DNA of 64,000 nt, from positions 3,224,001-3,288,000 of the forward strand of contig NC_089180.1 of the NCBI RefSeq assembly GCF_947507565.1, in the 5' to 3' direction. The stretch's first letter is position 1, and each line of letters begins with the position of its first letter. Under the pieces are notes generated by a model. That model saw nothing but the letters and a program-made list of their open reading frames with translations, made no database searches and was not told where the DNA came from. The position numbers and the translations under genes were made by a program. The stretch comes from Oscarella lobularis. Its lineage: Eukaryota; Porifera; Homoscleromorpha; Homosclerophorida; Oscarellidae. This document shows positions 43,895 to 54,237 of this stretch, one piece after another.

Positions 43895-44876
43895 TTAGAT
43901 AAATTCTTCATCGGCACCTCTCATTTCGTTGTCCGCAGACTGATACTTCAAACATAATTTTAAAAACGCTGTTAGAGTCGTGTCGGGCGGCGAAGCGGCT
44001 ATATCGGCGGCATTTTCTTCTGTGAAGAGAACTTGTTGTCCGTTAGGAAGATGAACGTGTAGTTGAACCGAAGGATATCGATCGTGGATTGAAAATCCAA
44101 AATTCGCCAACACGCGTCACTGCAGCTAATGTATCGTGCTGCTTGGTAGAGCGATACTTCGTCGTTGGGACTTATGCCTTGCAGAACAAATGATGCCATG
44201 TCGTATCCTTTCATCAGATACTTGATGACCAACTGTGTGACTCTTATGCTGTTGCACATTTCCACGTTGGGATGGCAGTTAAAGGCGTCGCAGAGGTACG
44301 GAGAATATGGCACAACCCATCTGTTGTCCATAACAACAGTACGCCAGTTAACAACTTTATTGCAGGTATGACCGCTTTGTCGAGGACTGCGTCGACGGTA
44401 GAGTGGGTAACCATCATTACCACAAACCGTCTCTTGAGAGAAATCTTTTGGGAATCCTTTTTGCATCTATCATCCTCCATGCAAGAACACGTAGGATTCG
44501 TTTCTCAACACGGTCCGTGCATCATGTTTGTAACAACAATATCATGCAAGTGGGGATTGGTGTCCTTGTTAGGAATTTCCGCCGAAATAATAGCGTTAAT
44601 CTTGTCCGGCATTAGCGGACTTGCCAACCAAAGTAAAACGTGAGGATAAGGAGGTCCTCGCTTTTGCCATTCGATCGTAGAGACGTGAGCTGACACCTTT
44701 CCAAATATGCAGTCCTTTGTCAAAGCATTCATAAGACTTTCTTTCTTCAGATGAAAAACGCGGACAACGATATCGGGTCGATCGTTCGCTTGCTTAATGG
44801 AAAGCCCCAAATCGACATCAAGCGATCGAAAGAGCATTACGCCTACGCGTAAAGCTGATATTCGCAGCAAGTACAT
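43895..44876 (-). pseudogene. Helitron Rep domain, second copy
   Basis: Minus strand: IEWQKRGPPYPHVLLW near 44660 is the HUH region with the first His changed to Tyr. AEIPNKDTNP and MMHGPC follow, then after a frame change NGYPLYRRRSPRQSG, VDNRWVVPYSPYLC near 44310, NVEMCNSIRVTQLVIKYLMK near 44220, SVQLHVHLPNGQQVLFTEEN near 44040 and TTLTAFLKLC. It therefore extends past the region lost in the 16776-17858 copy. It ends near 43895 without helicase. The HUH change and frameshifts exclude activity. Confidence 0.8.
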
Positions 44877-45108
44877 AACCCAGCTTAGAGAACTTCACCA
44901 ACTTCTTGATGTGGGTGTTATTGAAGAGAAAGAGTACGTGGATGACGTATTCTCCTGGCATTGTTCCAATTCCTCGGAAAAGCGCAGGGAACTGTTCGAT
45001 AACGCGAATCTCGTGTATAATCGCCTACTTCTTTTCCTTTTTCAGGAGGGCGGGTCTCTTCAAAATCTGAAGAGCTTCAAGGGCAGGTTGATTGAGAACT
45101 TGGTGTAG
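44835..45108 (+). other. Unrecognised plus-strand ORF beside the Helitron edge
   Basis: RKADIRSKYITQLRELHQLL is followed by GVIEEKEYVDDVFSW: a short helical, charged motif with no confident family. The minus strand over 45000-45220 is also open (KRWTELGAFTAKMSVREDKV), so the coding strand is uncertain. Confidence 0.25.
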
Positions 45109-45389
45109 ACGTACGACGTTATCACTCTGAATGACTTTGTCCTCACGGACACTCATTTTCGCCGTGAATGCTCCCAACTCAGTCCATCGCTTTCCGGTAT
45201 TGTGCCTTCGGTCTTGCCGCCAAGCAACACGACAGCAATCGTGACGTATAACAGGGTTAGGCTATTTCCTACACTAGCAAGTTACTTTTGCTGACAGCCG
45301 TCAATCGCAACGTCTTTCTTAATGTCTTAGATTGCGGAAGGATCTCTGTCGAATCACTCACCGGAACAGCAAGTGAAGCGTTGCCACAA

Positions 45390-46748
45390 ACTTGTAATGG
45401 CAGATGAGAGAGTTTAGGCCTACTGCTTTTGCGTCGCTTCTCTCTTCTGCTAGTGACGACGGAGCAAAGGTGGATTTCAATTTTCTGACGCTTTGATCAA
45501 TACTTAGCCACCTCGCATGGTGCTGGCAAAGTCCCAGTTTTGTGGAGAAGGCTTGTTATAGCTTCCAAGCCTGCCGTTCGTACTGCACTGTTGTTTTAAA
45601 AATCGTAAATTTGTCGTATAATGTTGTTGAATTTTTTAACATATGGAACGGCATTAGCCGCTTGAGATGCCGCTAAATTTAGGCGATGAGCCGCGCAGTG
45701 CACACCTACAGCTGACGTCGCCAGCTCCTTGAGACGAGTTACAACACCAAAACGTCGACCTGTCATTGTTTCAGCGCCGTAGTAGTGCCAATTCCTCTCA
45801 TTTTTTCCGGGTCAAGTCTCACAGCTTTGACGTACTCGAACACTAGTTTTGTAAGTGTTTCTGCTCCAACACTGATGTTTACGGCTATCGGCGAGGCAGT
45901 GTCGGAAACGCGGTCAACTTCCGGTTCAAGGACGTCAATTGTCTTCAGGTACTGACACTTTAGCTTTCCGGAATCTTTGGCAACAAATCTACCGTGTATA
46001 GCCGTCTGTTCGGTTACAGTACAGTCTTTGGTTTTGTCCAGCATCAAAGCGTAGTGATCCGCCTTTTTCATGTCTGAATTGATAGTCTTCTCTATTACGT
46101 CTGATATAACAAATAGCATATCTTGAATTGTTTTGTGAGAAGTATACACAGCATTCCTTGCAACTCTTATCTTCTCTTTGATATTTACTCCTAACAAACC
46201 CGCTAGATTCAGAAGAGGCTCGTAGTTTGTCGTTTGTGCAATTCTTTGCTTCGCCAAAAAAGAGGCAGGTGAATGCTTGCTCCATGCCTACTTGAGCCAC
46301 AGGAGGATTCATTGCTGCAGCTATGTTCGTTCTTGGATTGAGAGTAGAGAAAGCCTCTCTTTTGACGAATTTAACGTGAGCAGCGCTTTTTTCGTGTTTT
46401 GTAATGCTGCTAAGGCGTATTCTTCGGCAAGTCACGATTATAGGGCAATTTGTACTTTTGACAGAGAGAGCAAAACATGCCTTGAACGTCGGCGACGTAC
46501 TTGAGCCACGGTCGTCCGACGCGCCATGACGAGTGAAAGGTCTTGGACTGCTTTCCCGACGTACTGGAGTGACTCGTAGTCACAGAATCAGCTGTTCTTG
46601 ATGAGGCCTCACTTTCACTGAGAAGCTTGACTACGTCGTCAGATTCGCTGTCACTGTCGGAGTCTGACTCCTCGCGAACGCGTTTCGCTGCCGATTCACG
46701 AGTAATATCGCCTTCACGAGACGACGAAAAGAACCGGCGTATAGACAT
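45390..46748 (-). pseudogene. hAT-type transposase, ZNF862-like
   Basis: Minus strand: acidic/Ser leader (ESDSDSDSESDDVVKLLSE), a zinc-finger segment FCSLCQKYKLP near 46460 continuing RLSSITKHEKSAAHVKFVKR near 46400. The core follows: KADHYALMLDKTKDCTVTEQ near 46060, DPEKMRGIGTD-like loop near 45800, and GVHCAAHRLNLAASQAANA near 45690, as in DUF4371/ZNF862 hAT proteins. Frame changes near 46440, 46260 and 45770 plus a stop near 45610. The C-terminal dimerisation region is not recognisable. Same broad group as 20650-22668 but not a close copy. Confidence 0.75.
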
Positions 46749-46749
46749 T

Positions 46750-48528
46750 CTGTAGGAAGTACGGGACAGTATTTGTCACATGTCATTGTTATTCGCGAGT
46801 AACTAGGATGGCCTCTAAAGCGCCCAAACACGTCTCCTAAAGGCTGTATTGTACAAATGTAAGCAAATTTACGGCATAAACTACGTTCAATACAAATGGT
46901 GGTCGGGGTCCCGCGAGTAGTGGTCGGCCAATCGCACTAGTGGTCGAGCCCGACCACTGCCGACCACTGTCGGCAGAACCCTGCACGTGGAAAACTATAT
47001 GAGTCGTCAAGTGCAGAAAAACGAACTTTTAGAAAGGGTGTGGAAGCCTAGTGCGCTGACGATCAACCCCGCCTAGCGCTTTCCCCACTCGGGCGCCTTT
47101 GCTTGGAACATACATATACGCCTTTGCTTGAATACTTGAACCCACGCCAGTGCGCTTCGCCTGCAATCTTCATCTTGAATTATGTTGATGCAAAATGTCC
47201 TTAAGCGCACACTCTTGTTTTGTTTCTTTCCGATGATCTTTGCTGCAGTTCGTCACAGTATTGCATAAAAACTTAACCCCGCAGTTCAGGGGCCTAGCTG
47301 CAACTCGTACACTTCGACTAACACAATTAATCTTCGATCGCTGTTCTTCGCGTGGCGTGAAAAATGAGATCGAGTACATGCTGAAATGCGCTAGAGTGAC
47401 GCAATTTAACTGTACAAGAGCAAAACTAATTTTTTAGCCTTATATCCAAAACGACTTTTATACGTTAAGCGTTTTTCAAAATGTAGCGTACGTTTGAAAT
47501 TCATGCGGATCTCGTGTGTCCAGTCAGAGATAGAGAAAGAGAGGAACGTGAAACTTTCCTTATCATTTTTCCTGACCAGAGGATTGAACCCGTGAAGTCC
47601 CGGATAACCTTGTACAATCAACCTCACATTTAACGACCTCTGAAAGGGTTTCTCGTGCGAGCTTTTCTTTTTCGTCGTAGCGACGCATTCGAATTTGACG
47701 CGAGTGTCTGTCCATTTTTACCCTGTCTTGGTGTCGATAGCGTTTGCGCGCGATGGGAGGGCGGGTGAGTATTCGATTGGCAATCGCGCGATCTTTATGC
47801 TCTTTCTTGCGCTTTCAAAAAGCCCCACGGTCGCCACAATTAGAGCGATTAGGCTACTTCAATCGGGTTTGCGGGTGCTCCTTGCAAGCAGTGCGGTTAG
47901 TGTAGGCTAGCGATCGTCGACTTAGGTGAAGATCCGGCCCCTGCGCATTTGCCTAGCAAAGCATAGCCTTCCGCACCATCACGTTCTGTTTGTTTTCTCT
48001 GAAACATCGACACGATTGATTGGTACTGCAACCGCTTCAATTCTTTAGAAGGACGTCTCCTCTTAGCGTACGTGAACACCGTGCAAAATTATTTAATTAA
48101 AAATTACCCGGAAGAGCTGTAAGAGCCTCTCAATATCATAGCCATCAACTTTCTCACCGGTTGTAACTCAGGAACCCTCTCTCTGGATCTTCCACTGGAG
48201 AGCCGTATTCAAGTGACGTGCGGGGCTCAGGAGATTCCGGGTTTGAGATTGTAAAATCACAGTCTCTGTCATCGAGTCGACAGTGGACAAATTAGAGACA
48301 TGCTATTGACTAATTACGGCAGACTGGCCCGTTCTGTTTTTCACGAACGTCCTCACAATCAGACTCATTATCAGCCGCAATCGACGTCACCGAGCGACAA
48401 ACTGTTTGTCCATTGTAACCAACAACGGACGCAGCTCTTTCGCACGTTTTTGTGATCTCGAGGTGATCGTTCTGACACACCAGATAGGCGGCGAACATTC
48501 GTCAATCGACGTCTTGAAGATCGGCTAT
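46750..48528. other. No gene assigned
   Basis: Contains a cluster of GTGGTCG motifs at 46895-46975 and a short duplicated ATACGCCTTTGCTTG near 47117. Open frames at 47695-47910 (+) and 48310-48498 (-) show no domain. Confidence 0.35.
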
Positions 48529-48936
48529 CTATTCATTAACTCGAACGCTAGCGACATCGATTTCATCGTGCCTTTCAGTAGCCGATTCTGAAAAAAGTGG
48601 ACGCTTACTTTCTCGCTTCCGACCACGTCCAGCTGTTCGACCGCCTTTCGCGGCGTTCCCCCGAGGCTTCAATTTGTGCATCCTGTTGACTTGGGTAATG
48701 AAATCAGAAGCGCGGTTCAGTGCGGCACGCTTTGGTCGCGTGCCGTTTTCTATTGACCAGCAAGGAGTAGAAGAACACAAGCTCCTCACGGTGGCACCAT
48801 TTTGTTTCTTTATCCTTGCATCAATAGCCTTTTCCAATTGGGCAACATATTTTATGAAATCGTTCTTTATCTTGTTTATGGCGTTGGTGGTAAAACCAGG
48901 ATTTTTCGCGATGGCTTCCCATTGTCCGCTTCCCAC
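48529..48936 (-). CDS. Hypothetical 135-aa protein, Myb/SANT-like start
   Basis: Open on the minus strand without lesions. The start GQWEAIAKNPGFTTNAINKI ... FIKYVAQLEKAID has the Trp and helix spacing of a Myb/SANT-like DNA-binding unit. A basic, Gly/Arg-rich tail follows (GGRTAGRGRKRESKR). Such proteins accompany Harbinger-type transposases, one of which lies 2 kb away on the other strand, but the link is inference. A shorter plus frame overlaps it. Confidence 0.35.
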   Translation of the reverse strand: MGSGQWEAIAKNPGFTTNAINKIKNDFIKYVAQLEKAIDARIKKQNGATVRSLCSSTPCWSIENGTRPKRAALNRASDFITQVNRMHKLKPRGNAAKGGRTAGRGRKRESKRPLFSESATERHDEIDVASVRVNE

Positions 48937-49212
48937 GTCAGAAATTGCCCGCAGTTCCTTAATTAAGCCAACGGACGGGGACTTTTATCTTTGGATGAAA
49001 CTCAAGTCGTGGTGCCAAACACGGGTGCGAGACAACAAGTGAGTTGCGTTCCCAATAGTTGAAATCCTGCCGCGCCACACTTGAAAAACGGTGTCTACAG
49101 TCCGCTCGTTTGGAGCCGAATTCTCGGGTTTTCGGAAGCGTTCATCATGCAGTGGCACAGTGTTAGGCGTCCATCGTGATATATAGCGCGCGCTTCATAT
49201 CTTCAGCCGTAC

Positions 49213-49560
49213 ATGTCGTCGCTTCCTCTACCGGTTGAGCGCTCTTTCGACAGTGTAATATGTGGCCATTACGTGTATAAGTTTGTATGGACACCGGCTA
49301 TAGGAGAGTTCATGTCGGTTGAAAAAGACGAAGGCAATCCTCACGATTGTTTTGCTGTTGCCGTTGTGAAAGGTAAAGGAATTGTGGGCCATTTCCCGCG
49401 CGAAGTGTCTCGAGCTTTCTACGCCTTTCTGTCACACGGACGCACAATTACATGCAAAGTGACTGGCCACAGGCGTATGGAAAGGGCTTAGAAGTTCCCT
49501 GTAGATTCACGCTGCACGGAAGACAAAAGCTGATTTCAAGAGTAACAAGATTGCTGCAAG
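49213..49560 (+). CDS. HIRAN-domain protein, short
   Basis: ATG at 49213: a short leader, then RSFDSVICGHYVYKFVWTPA ... EKDEGNPHDCFAVAVV ... GIVGHFPREVSRAFYAFLS ... ITCKVTGHRRM. The whole HIRAN layout is present in one frame as far as 49489, where a TAG appears. In the next frame LEVPCRFTLHGRQKLISRVT continues the homology, so one shift separates the last strand. HIRAN domains bind DNA ends. Stand-alone copies of this family seem to be dispersed here (compare 38680-38991). Confidence 0.6.
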
Positions 49561-49621
49561 AGCGTGAGACGCCGTGTTTGCAGTAGGTGACGACTATAAA
49601 TATATTCCGACACGTTCTTTT

Positions 49622-50021
49622 AATTAAGGCATGTGGATTTGAGATCATGGCAGTGACATGCGACGGCGCGAGCAACAGGTGCTTCTTCCTGCTTCATCAC
49701 AGTGAGTCAGTAGAGAACCCGACGAACAAAGTCCTGAATCGGTATAGTTAACGCGAACGGTGGCTGCACTTCTTGTCCGAAGGCACTGTGGCGGTTGGCA
49801 AAACATTTACAAGGTGTTTGACTAGCATCATTCGCTGCGATATGCGAAGAGTATCGCATGTTGTTAGCATTGCACAGTGCCACCTTCAAAAACGGGACTT
49901 CAAGCTCGCGTACGAAAGAAAGTCAGTAGTTGGCCCGTGGAAAAGCAACGCAAGAGAGATCGTGACAATAAAACTATCGTTCGTATTCGGACACTTGATC
50001 CATCGCGGAGACGATAAATAA
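49622..50021 (+). pseudogene. P-element/THAP9-like transposase remnant
   Basis: ACGFEIMAVTCDGASNRCFF near 49630 matches the VTxDGAxxNR box of P-type transposases. Further on HLQKRDFKLAYERKSV near 49890 resembles the conserved HCHL...F..M.V.LA segment of the same family. The middle is frameshifted and the rest is absent. Confidence 0.4.
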
Positions 50022-50734
50022 TATTTCTACTTTGGCGACGAACTTCTTCAATCTGTAATACTGCTTGTAGTTAAACTCGGCTAGGCCCTTGTTCTCGTCG
50101 TACGTTTTCCATACAAATTAGGCGTGAAATACAGACCAAGAAGGGCTGCCTTTTTTATCTTGTCATATAAACGTAGTTAGGAGCAAAACGTTTGTAAAAT
50201 GTTTGATTTTCTCTGTTTACAACAACGTTTTAACTCGCGTTAAAAAGTCAGTTTTTTAAAATACGTCATGTGACATTGAAATTGATTTAGAATAATCGAT
50301 AATTTGGATAATCGTCGTTCGGATCATCGACGATGTACTGTTTATGATTATCAGCAAAGATGACATAGATGTAACATTTAATAGCATCGAAACTCACTTT
50401 CTAAAATGAAATATAATTTTATTGAAACCTCCAGCAAACATCAAAGCGAGACTTAATGCAAGTCAAGAAGAAAATAAAGAATGGTAGAATTTATCTCCGT
50501 CTGATTGACGCTGCGGTTTTGACGTTCGCCAAACTCATGCCGCTGTTCACACATTCGAGAGCTTCTCTTCCATTGCGGCTTATCTTCGAGCAGCTGTCAA
50601 TGAAATTCTCAAGCAGTTTGAGCATTAACGCCAGCTTTTCACGAGCCCAAGTAGCATCATATATATGTAAAGTTCGTCGACGTTTTCCAACTTCTTTACC
50701 TAATTAATTAAGGTGGCAGTTTTGTTTTCTGCAG

Positions 50735-51433
50735 ACTGAGACATGGTTACGACGAAAGGGATATTGGCGGAAGATTCGGAATTTCTCAGCAGAGTGTCAG
50801 CAGAATATGGCGTACCTGGCTAGTTCTACTGCACGACCGTTTAAAGAAGCTTCCCATTTGGCCCAGTAAAGACACTGTTCTGAAATGCTTCCATCGTTCA
50901 AGGAATCGTATTCATCTACAAGAGTGATCCTCGACTGCAATGAGATCTTCATTGAGGTGCCATCTTCGACACGTGCACAGAGTGACACGTACTCGTCATA
51001 TAATCACCACAACACCGCCAAAGGTCTCATTGGAATTTCTCCTTATGGATCCGTCAGCTTCGCTTCAGAGTTGTACGGGAGTCGCATATCTGATAAAGCG
51101 ATTGCGAAGGAATGTGGAATTTTGGATCTGCTTGAAGCAGGGGATAGCGTAATGGCAGATCGAGGGTTTGAGATAGAGGCAATGTTGGCCAAAAGAAAAG
51201 TTAAGCTTAACATTCCTGCCTTCATGAATGGAAAGAGCCAACTCTCAGTTAAGGATGAGGTCAATACCAGACGTATTGCATCAGTTCGAATACACGTTGA
51301 ACGAGCAATCAACCGCGTGAAGACGTTTCGAATCCTGTCACAAGTCGTCCCTCTATCAATGCACCGTGATCTATCGAGGATATGGTTTATTTGTTGCCAT
51401 TTGTCAAACTTTCCTCCCAAACTAAAAGCTTAA
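50735..51433 (+). pseudogene. Harbinger-type (DDE_Tnp_4) transposase
   Basis: After a TTCTGCAG acceptor, LRHGYDERDIGGRFGISQQS ... VSRIWRTWL is the HTH that precedes this family, followed by IWPSKDTVLK. One base shift near 50883 leads into the catalytic domain: ILDCNEIFIEVPSS near 50930 (first Asp), YNHHNTAKGLIGISPYGSV, VMADRGFEIE near 51150 (second Asp), RIHVERAINRVKTFRIL near 51292 (Glu). The end KLKA, TAA at 51431, is in the usual place. The only lesion I see is the frameshift, so the copy is fairly young. Upstream exons and terminal repeats were not identified. Confidence 0.75.
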
Positions 51434-51636
51434 ATTACTTCAAAGAATGTTGGCCAAATCTGATATCAGCTATGAGAATATCAAAATAAAACGATGTGAG
51501 CACATCCAAACAGCTCTTCCACTTTTCTTCGTTGAAGTAAATCCGTTCGATTGCCATTTCACTTGGCCTCCAGACAACGAGATCGCACCAAGGCCTCCCT
51601 GATATTGCCATTTGTCCAAGAACTTGATAGAAGTAA

Positions 51637-53310
51637 ATGTGTCCCTCTTTCAGGTGCATCTGTCAATCTGTGAATGACGTGTATGAATATGGAAGAAGTC
51701 GATCTAGAAGAATGTACTGCCCTTTGGAAACTGCTAAGCTGAAAGCTTTTGAGGGTCTAAAGAGAAGTCTGAGTACGGCACCAGTTCTGATTCACCCGGA
51801 TTGGACGAAACCATTCCTACTTCAAACAGATGCGTCGCCGTTGCAGCCATTCTTGCGCAATGTGACGGCAATGAGATGGAGAGAGTCGTCTGCTATGCCA
51901 GCAAGACGTTGGGACCTAGCAAAAGATTTTGGGACGTTACGGAGAAAGAGTTGTACGCCGTCATCTTTGGGTGTGAGACGTTTCACAAATATCTCGCTGG
52001 ATCTCGATTTGTCGTAGAGACAGACCATCGCAACCTAAAATGGTTAATGACGAATCACAAGAACAGTGGAAGACTCGCTCGTTGGGTATACCGGTTGCAA
52101 CCCTATGATTTCGAAATACGATATCGTCCGGGAGCTGCCAATGCAAACGCCGACGCACTCTCCAGACTACCTAAAGAGAAGCCAGCCAGTGGAGTTTTTG
52201 CTCTAGTGGAGCCGCTGACCATCATACCTTCCCGGGAGCATTTGTTGAGAATGCAAGAGCAGGATCCAGAACTGATTGTGCTTAGGAATTGGCTTAAGGA
52301 TCCGGACCCTATAAAGGAAATTCCGCCAGAAGTGATCGTTGCCCAAAGAGTTCCGGGAAAATATTACCTCGCCGGAGATGGCCTGCTGATCTACGAGGTG
52401 GAGCGAAAAGAAAGCAGCAGTCGCGTTCCAGTCTTGCCCGCCCAAGCTCGTCGCTCAATTCTTCAGGTGCTGCATTCATTGCCAATTTCTGGACACCTGG
52501 GGTACAGGAAGACCCTCAGGAAGGTGCAAAGTCAATACTTCTGGAAAGGCATGGCGTGTGATATAAAATCATTCGTTCGTTCCTGCCATCAATGCCAAGT
52601 GAGAAAATCGCTTCAGAAAAAGGAAACCGGTCACTTTCAACAATTCAGTTCGCTGGAGCCGTTCCATACCGTCGGCATCGACATATTCGGGCCGTTGCCG
52701 AGTACCACGATTGGAAATCGCTACGTCGTGGTCATAGTGGATCGTTTGTCCCGTTGGCTAGAGCTTGCAGCCGTTCCGGACATCACGGCGGAGACGATGG
52801 CAGAAGCACTCGTCGATCGAATCGTCTTGAGACATGGGTGTCCCCGACGCCTATTGTCCGATCGAGGAAGTCAATTCACTTCGCAACTATTCAAAGAGGT
52901 TTCAGCTCGACTAGGAATAAAGAAGATATTTACAAGCGCTTACCACCCACAGACCAACGGACAGGTCGAAAGAATGAACCGGTACATCGCAGCAGCGTTA
53001 TCGGCGTATGTGAACGAGAATCAAACGGATTAGGATGAATATTTGGAAACGATCGCGTTTGCATATCGTACCTCAGTGGTCGACGCTATCGGCAACACGC
53101 CCTTCTACTTGGTGCACGGTAGAGATGCTCGTCTACCGACAGAAATACCAGAAGGCATTGAAGGAACTGTCCGCGAAGACGTCTTTAGGGTCGGCGCTTC
53201 CACGGAGATTGGACGTTTGGATTCAGACGGCGGACGAACAGCGTTTGCGCTACGATTGTTTGTCCAGTCAGTTGTATCTAAAGTCGTTCCTTCAACACCT
53301 ATAAATGCCA
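51637..53310 (+). pseudogene. Ty3/gypsy RNase H - integrase polyprotein fragment
   Basis: PDWTKPFLLQTDAS near 51800 begins RNase H; a shift near 51830 moves to a long open frame. That frame holds ETDHRNLKWLM and YRPGAANANADALSRLP (RNase H end, near 52150), the integrase zinc region (HSLPISGHLGYRKT ... CHQCQVRK near 52480-52610), and the DDE core IDIFGPLPS near 52680, LLSDRGSQF near 52855, HPQTNGQVERMNRY near 52950. A TAG at 53032 falls where the family has Trp (QTD-stop-DEYLE), and homology resumes after it (AFAYRTSVVDAIGN). RT, protease and LTRs were not found. Confidence 0.85.
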
Positions 53311-53574
53311 CAATTAGATATAGTAACCTCTTTTACGGAGTATACTTGAACATTAATAGCTTTATTCATCTTATTATCTTTACTCGTAACAGAAATATTA
53401 CCTCAAATTGAAAAGATTTTGAAGATAAGAACAACACCCCTTAGTTCTAAGGTTTTAAGAAAAACGGCAGACCCACAGCTTATCAAAAAAGTTGTTACAA
53501 CTATAAAATGACAGCAGCATAAAAGCATTACGCTTTACTCAAGACTGGAAGTCATCGGAGAAACTCTCCTACAA

Positions 53575-53606
53575 ATCAGAGTTTTCTCGGATCAGAGTTT
53601 TCTCGG
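53575..53606. repeat. 16-bp tandem duplication
   Basis: ATCAGAGTTTTCTCGG occurs twice without spacer. No gene is seen between 53310 and 54237. Confidence 0.8.
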
Positions 53607-54237
53607 ATGAAGCCCAGGTGTACGACCAGGACAATATTGTAGCGATAAATTATGGAGTGACTGGTGAGAGCAGAGAAGAAGCGAACTTCTCAAGTCGTGA
53701 GTCGAATGAATGAAGTGAAAGAGCGGGAAAAGCTAGGGAAAGGTCGGATCGATTAAACGTCTCTGCCTAAAAGCGTCTGTCGGACGATTAATAATGGAAG
53801 AATTATGAGGCAAAAACTCTTTCTTGTAGGGATGTCCCGGAAACACAAGGTTTTTCCGATGGCAAGACTTTCATTTGGCGACGAAAAATGCGCGCTATAG
53901 TTGATAAGTGCAATAGACGATCATGGCATACTCGCTGAACGTGCAGCAGTTTCTGGTCCACTTAATTAACGTTGCTCTAATGCATAGACGTGCTAGCTTA
54001 GACATTCCTCTTTGTTCATGCGGAGATTCTGGACAAGGTATGTAATGTCACCTGTCTAGTTAGCATGACTAAGAAAACAAGATTAACAAGGCGAAAAGGC
54101 ACTAGGAATATAGGGAAAAATCCAGAAAATGTATCTGACGTAGGAGATGCGGATGCCATACGCAGAGGTACAATAGCACATCTGCCAATACCCCCATCAA
54201 TCTCGCATACGGTTGAGTCTATAAGTCTATGAGTCGT

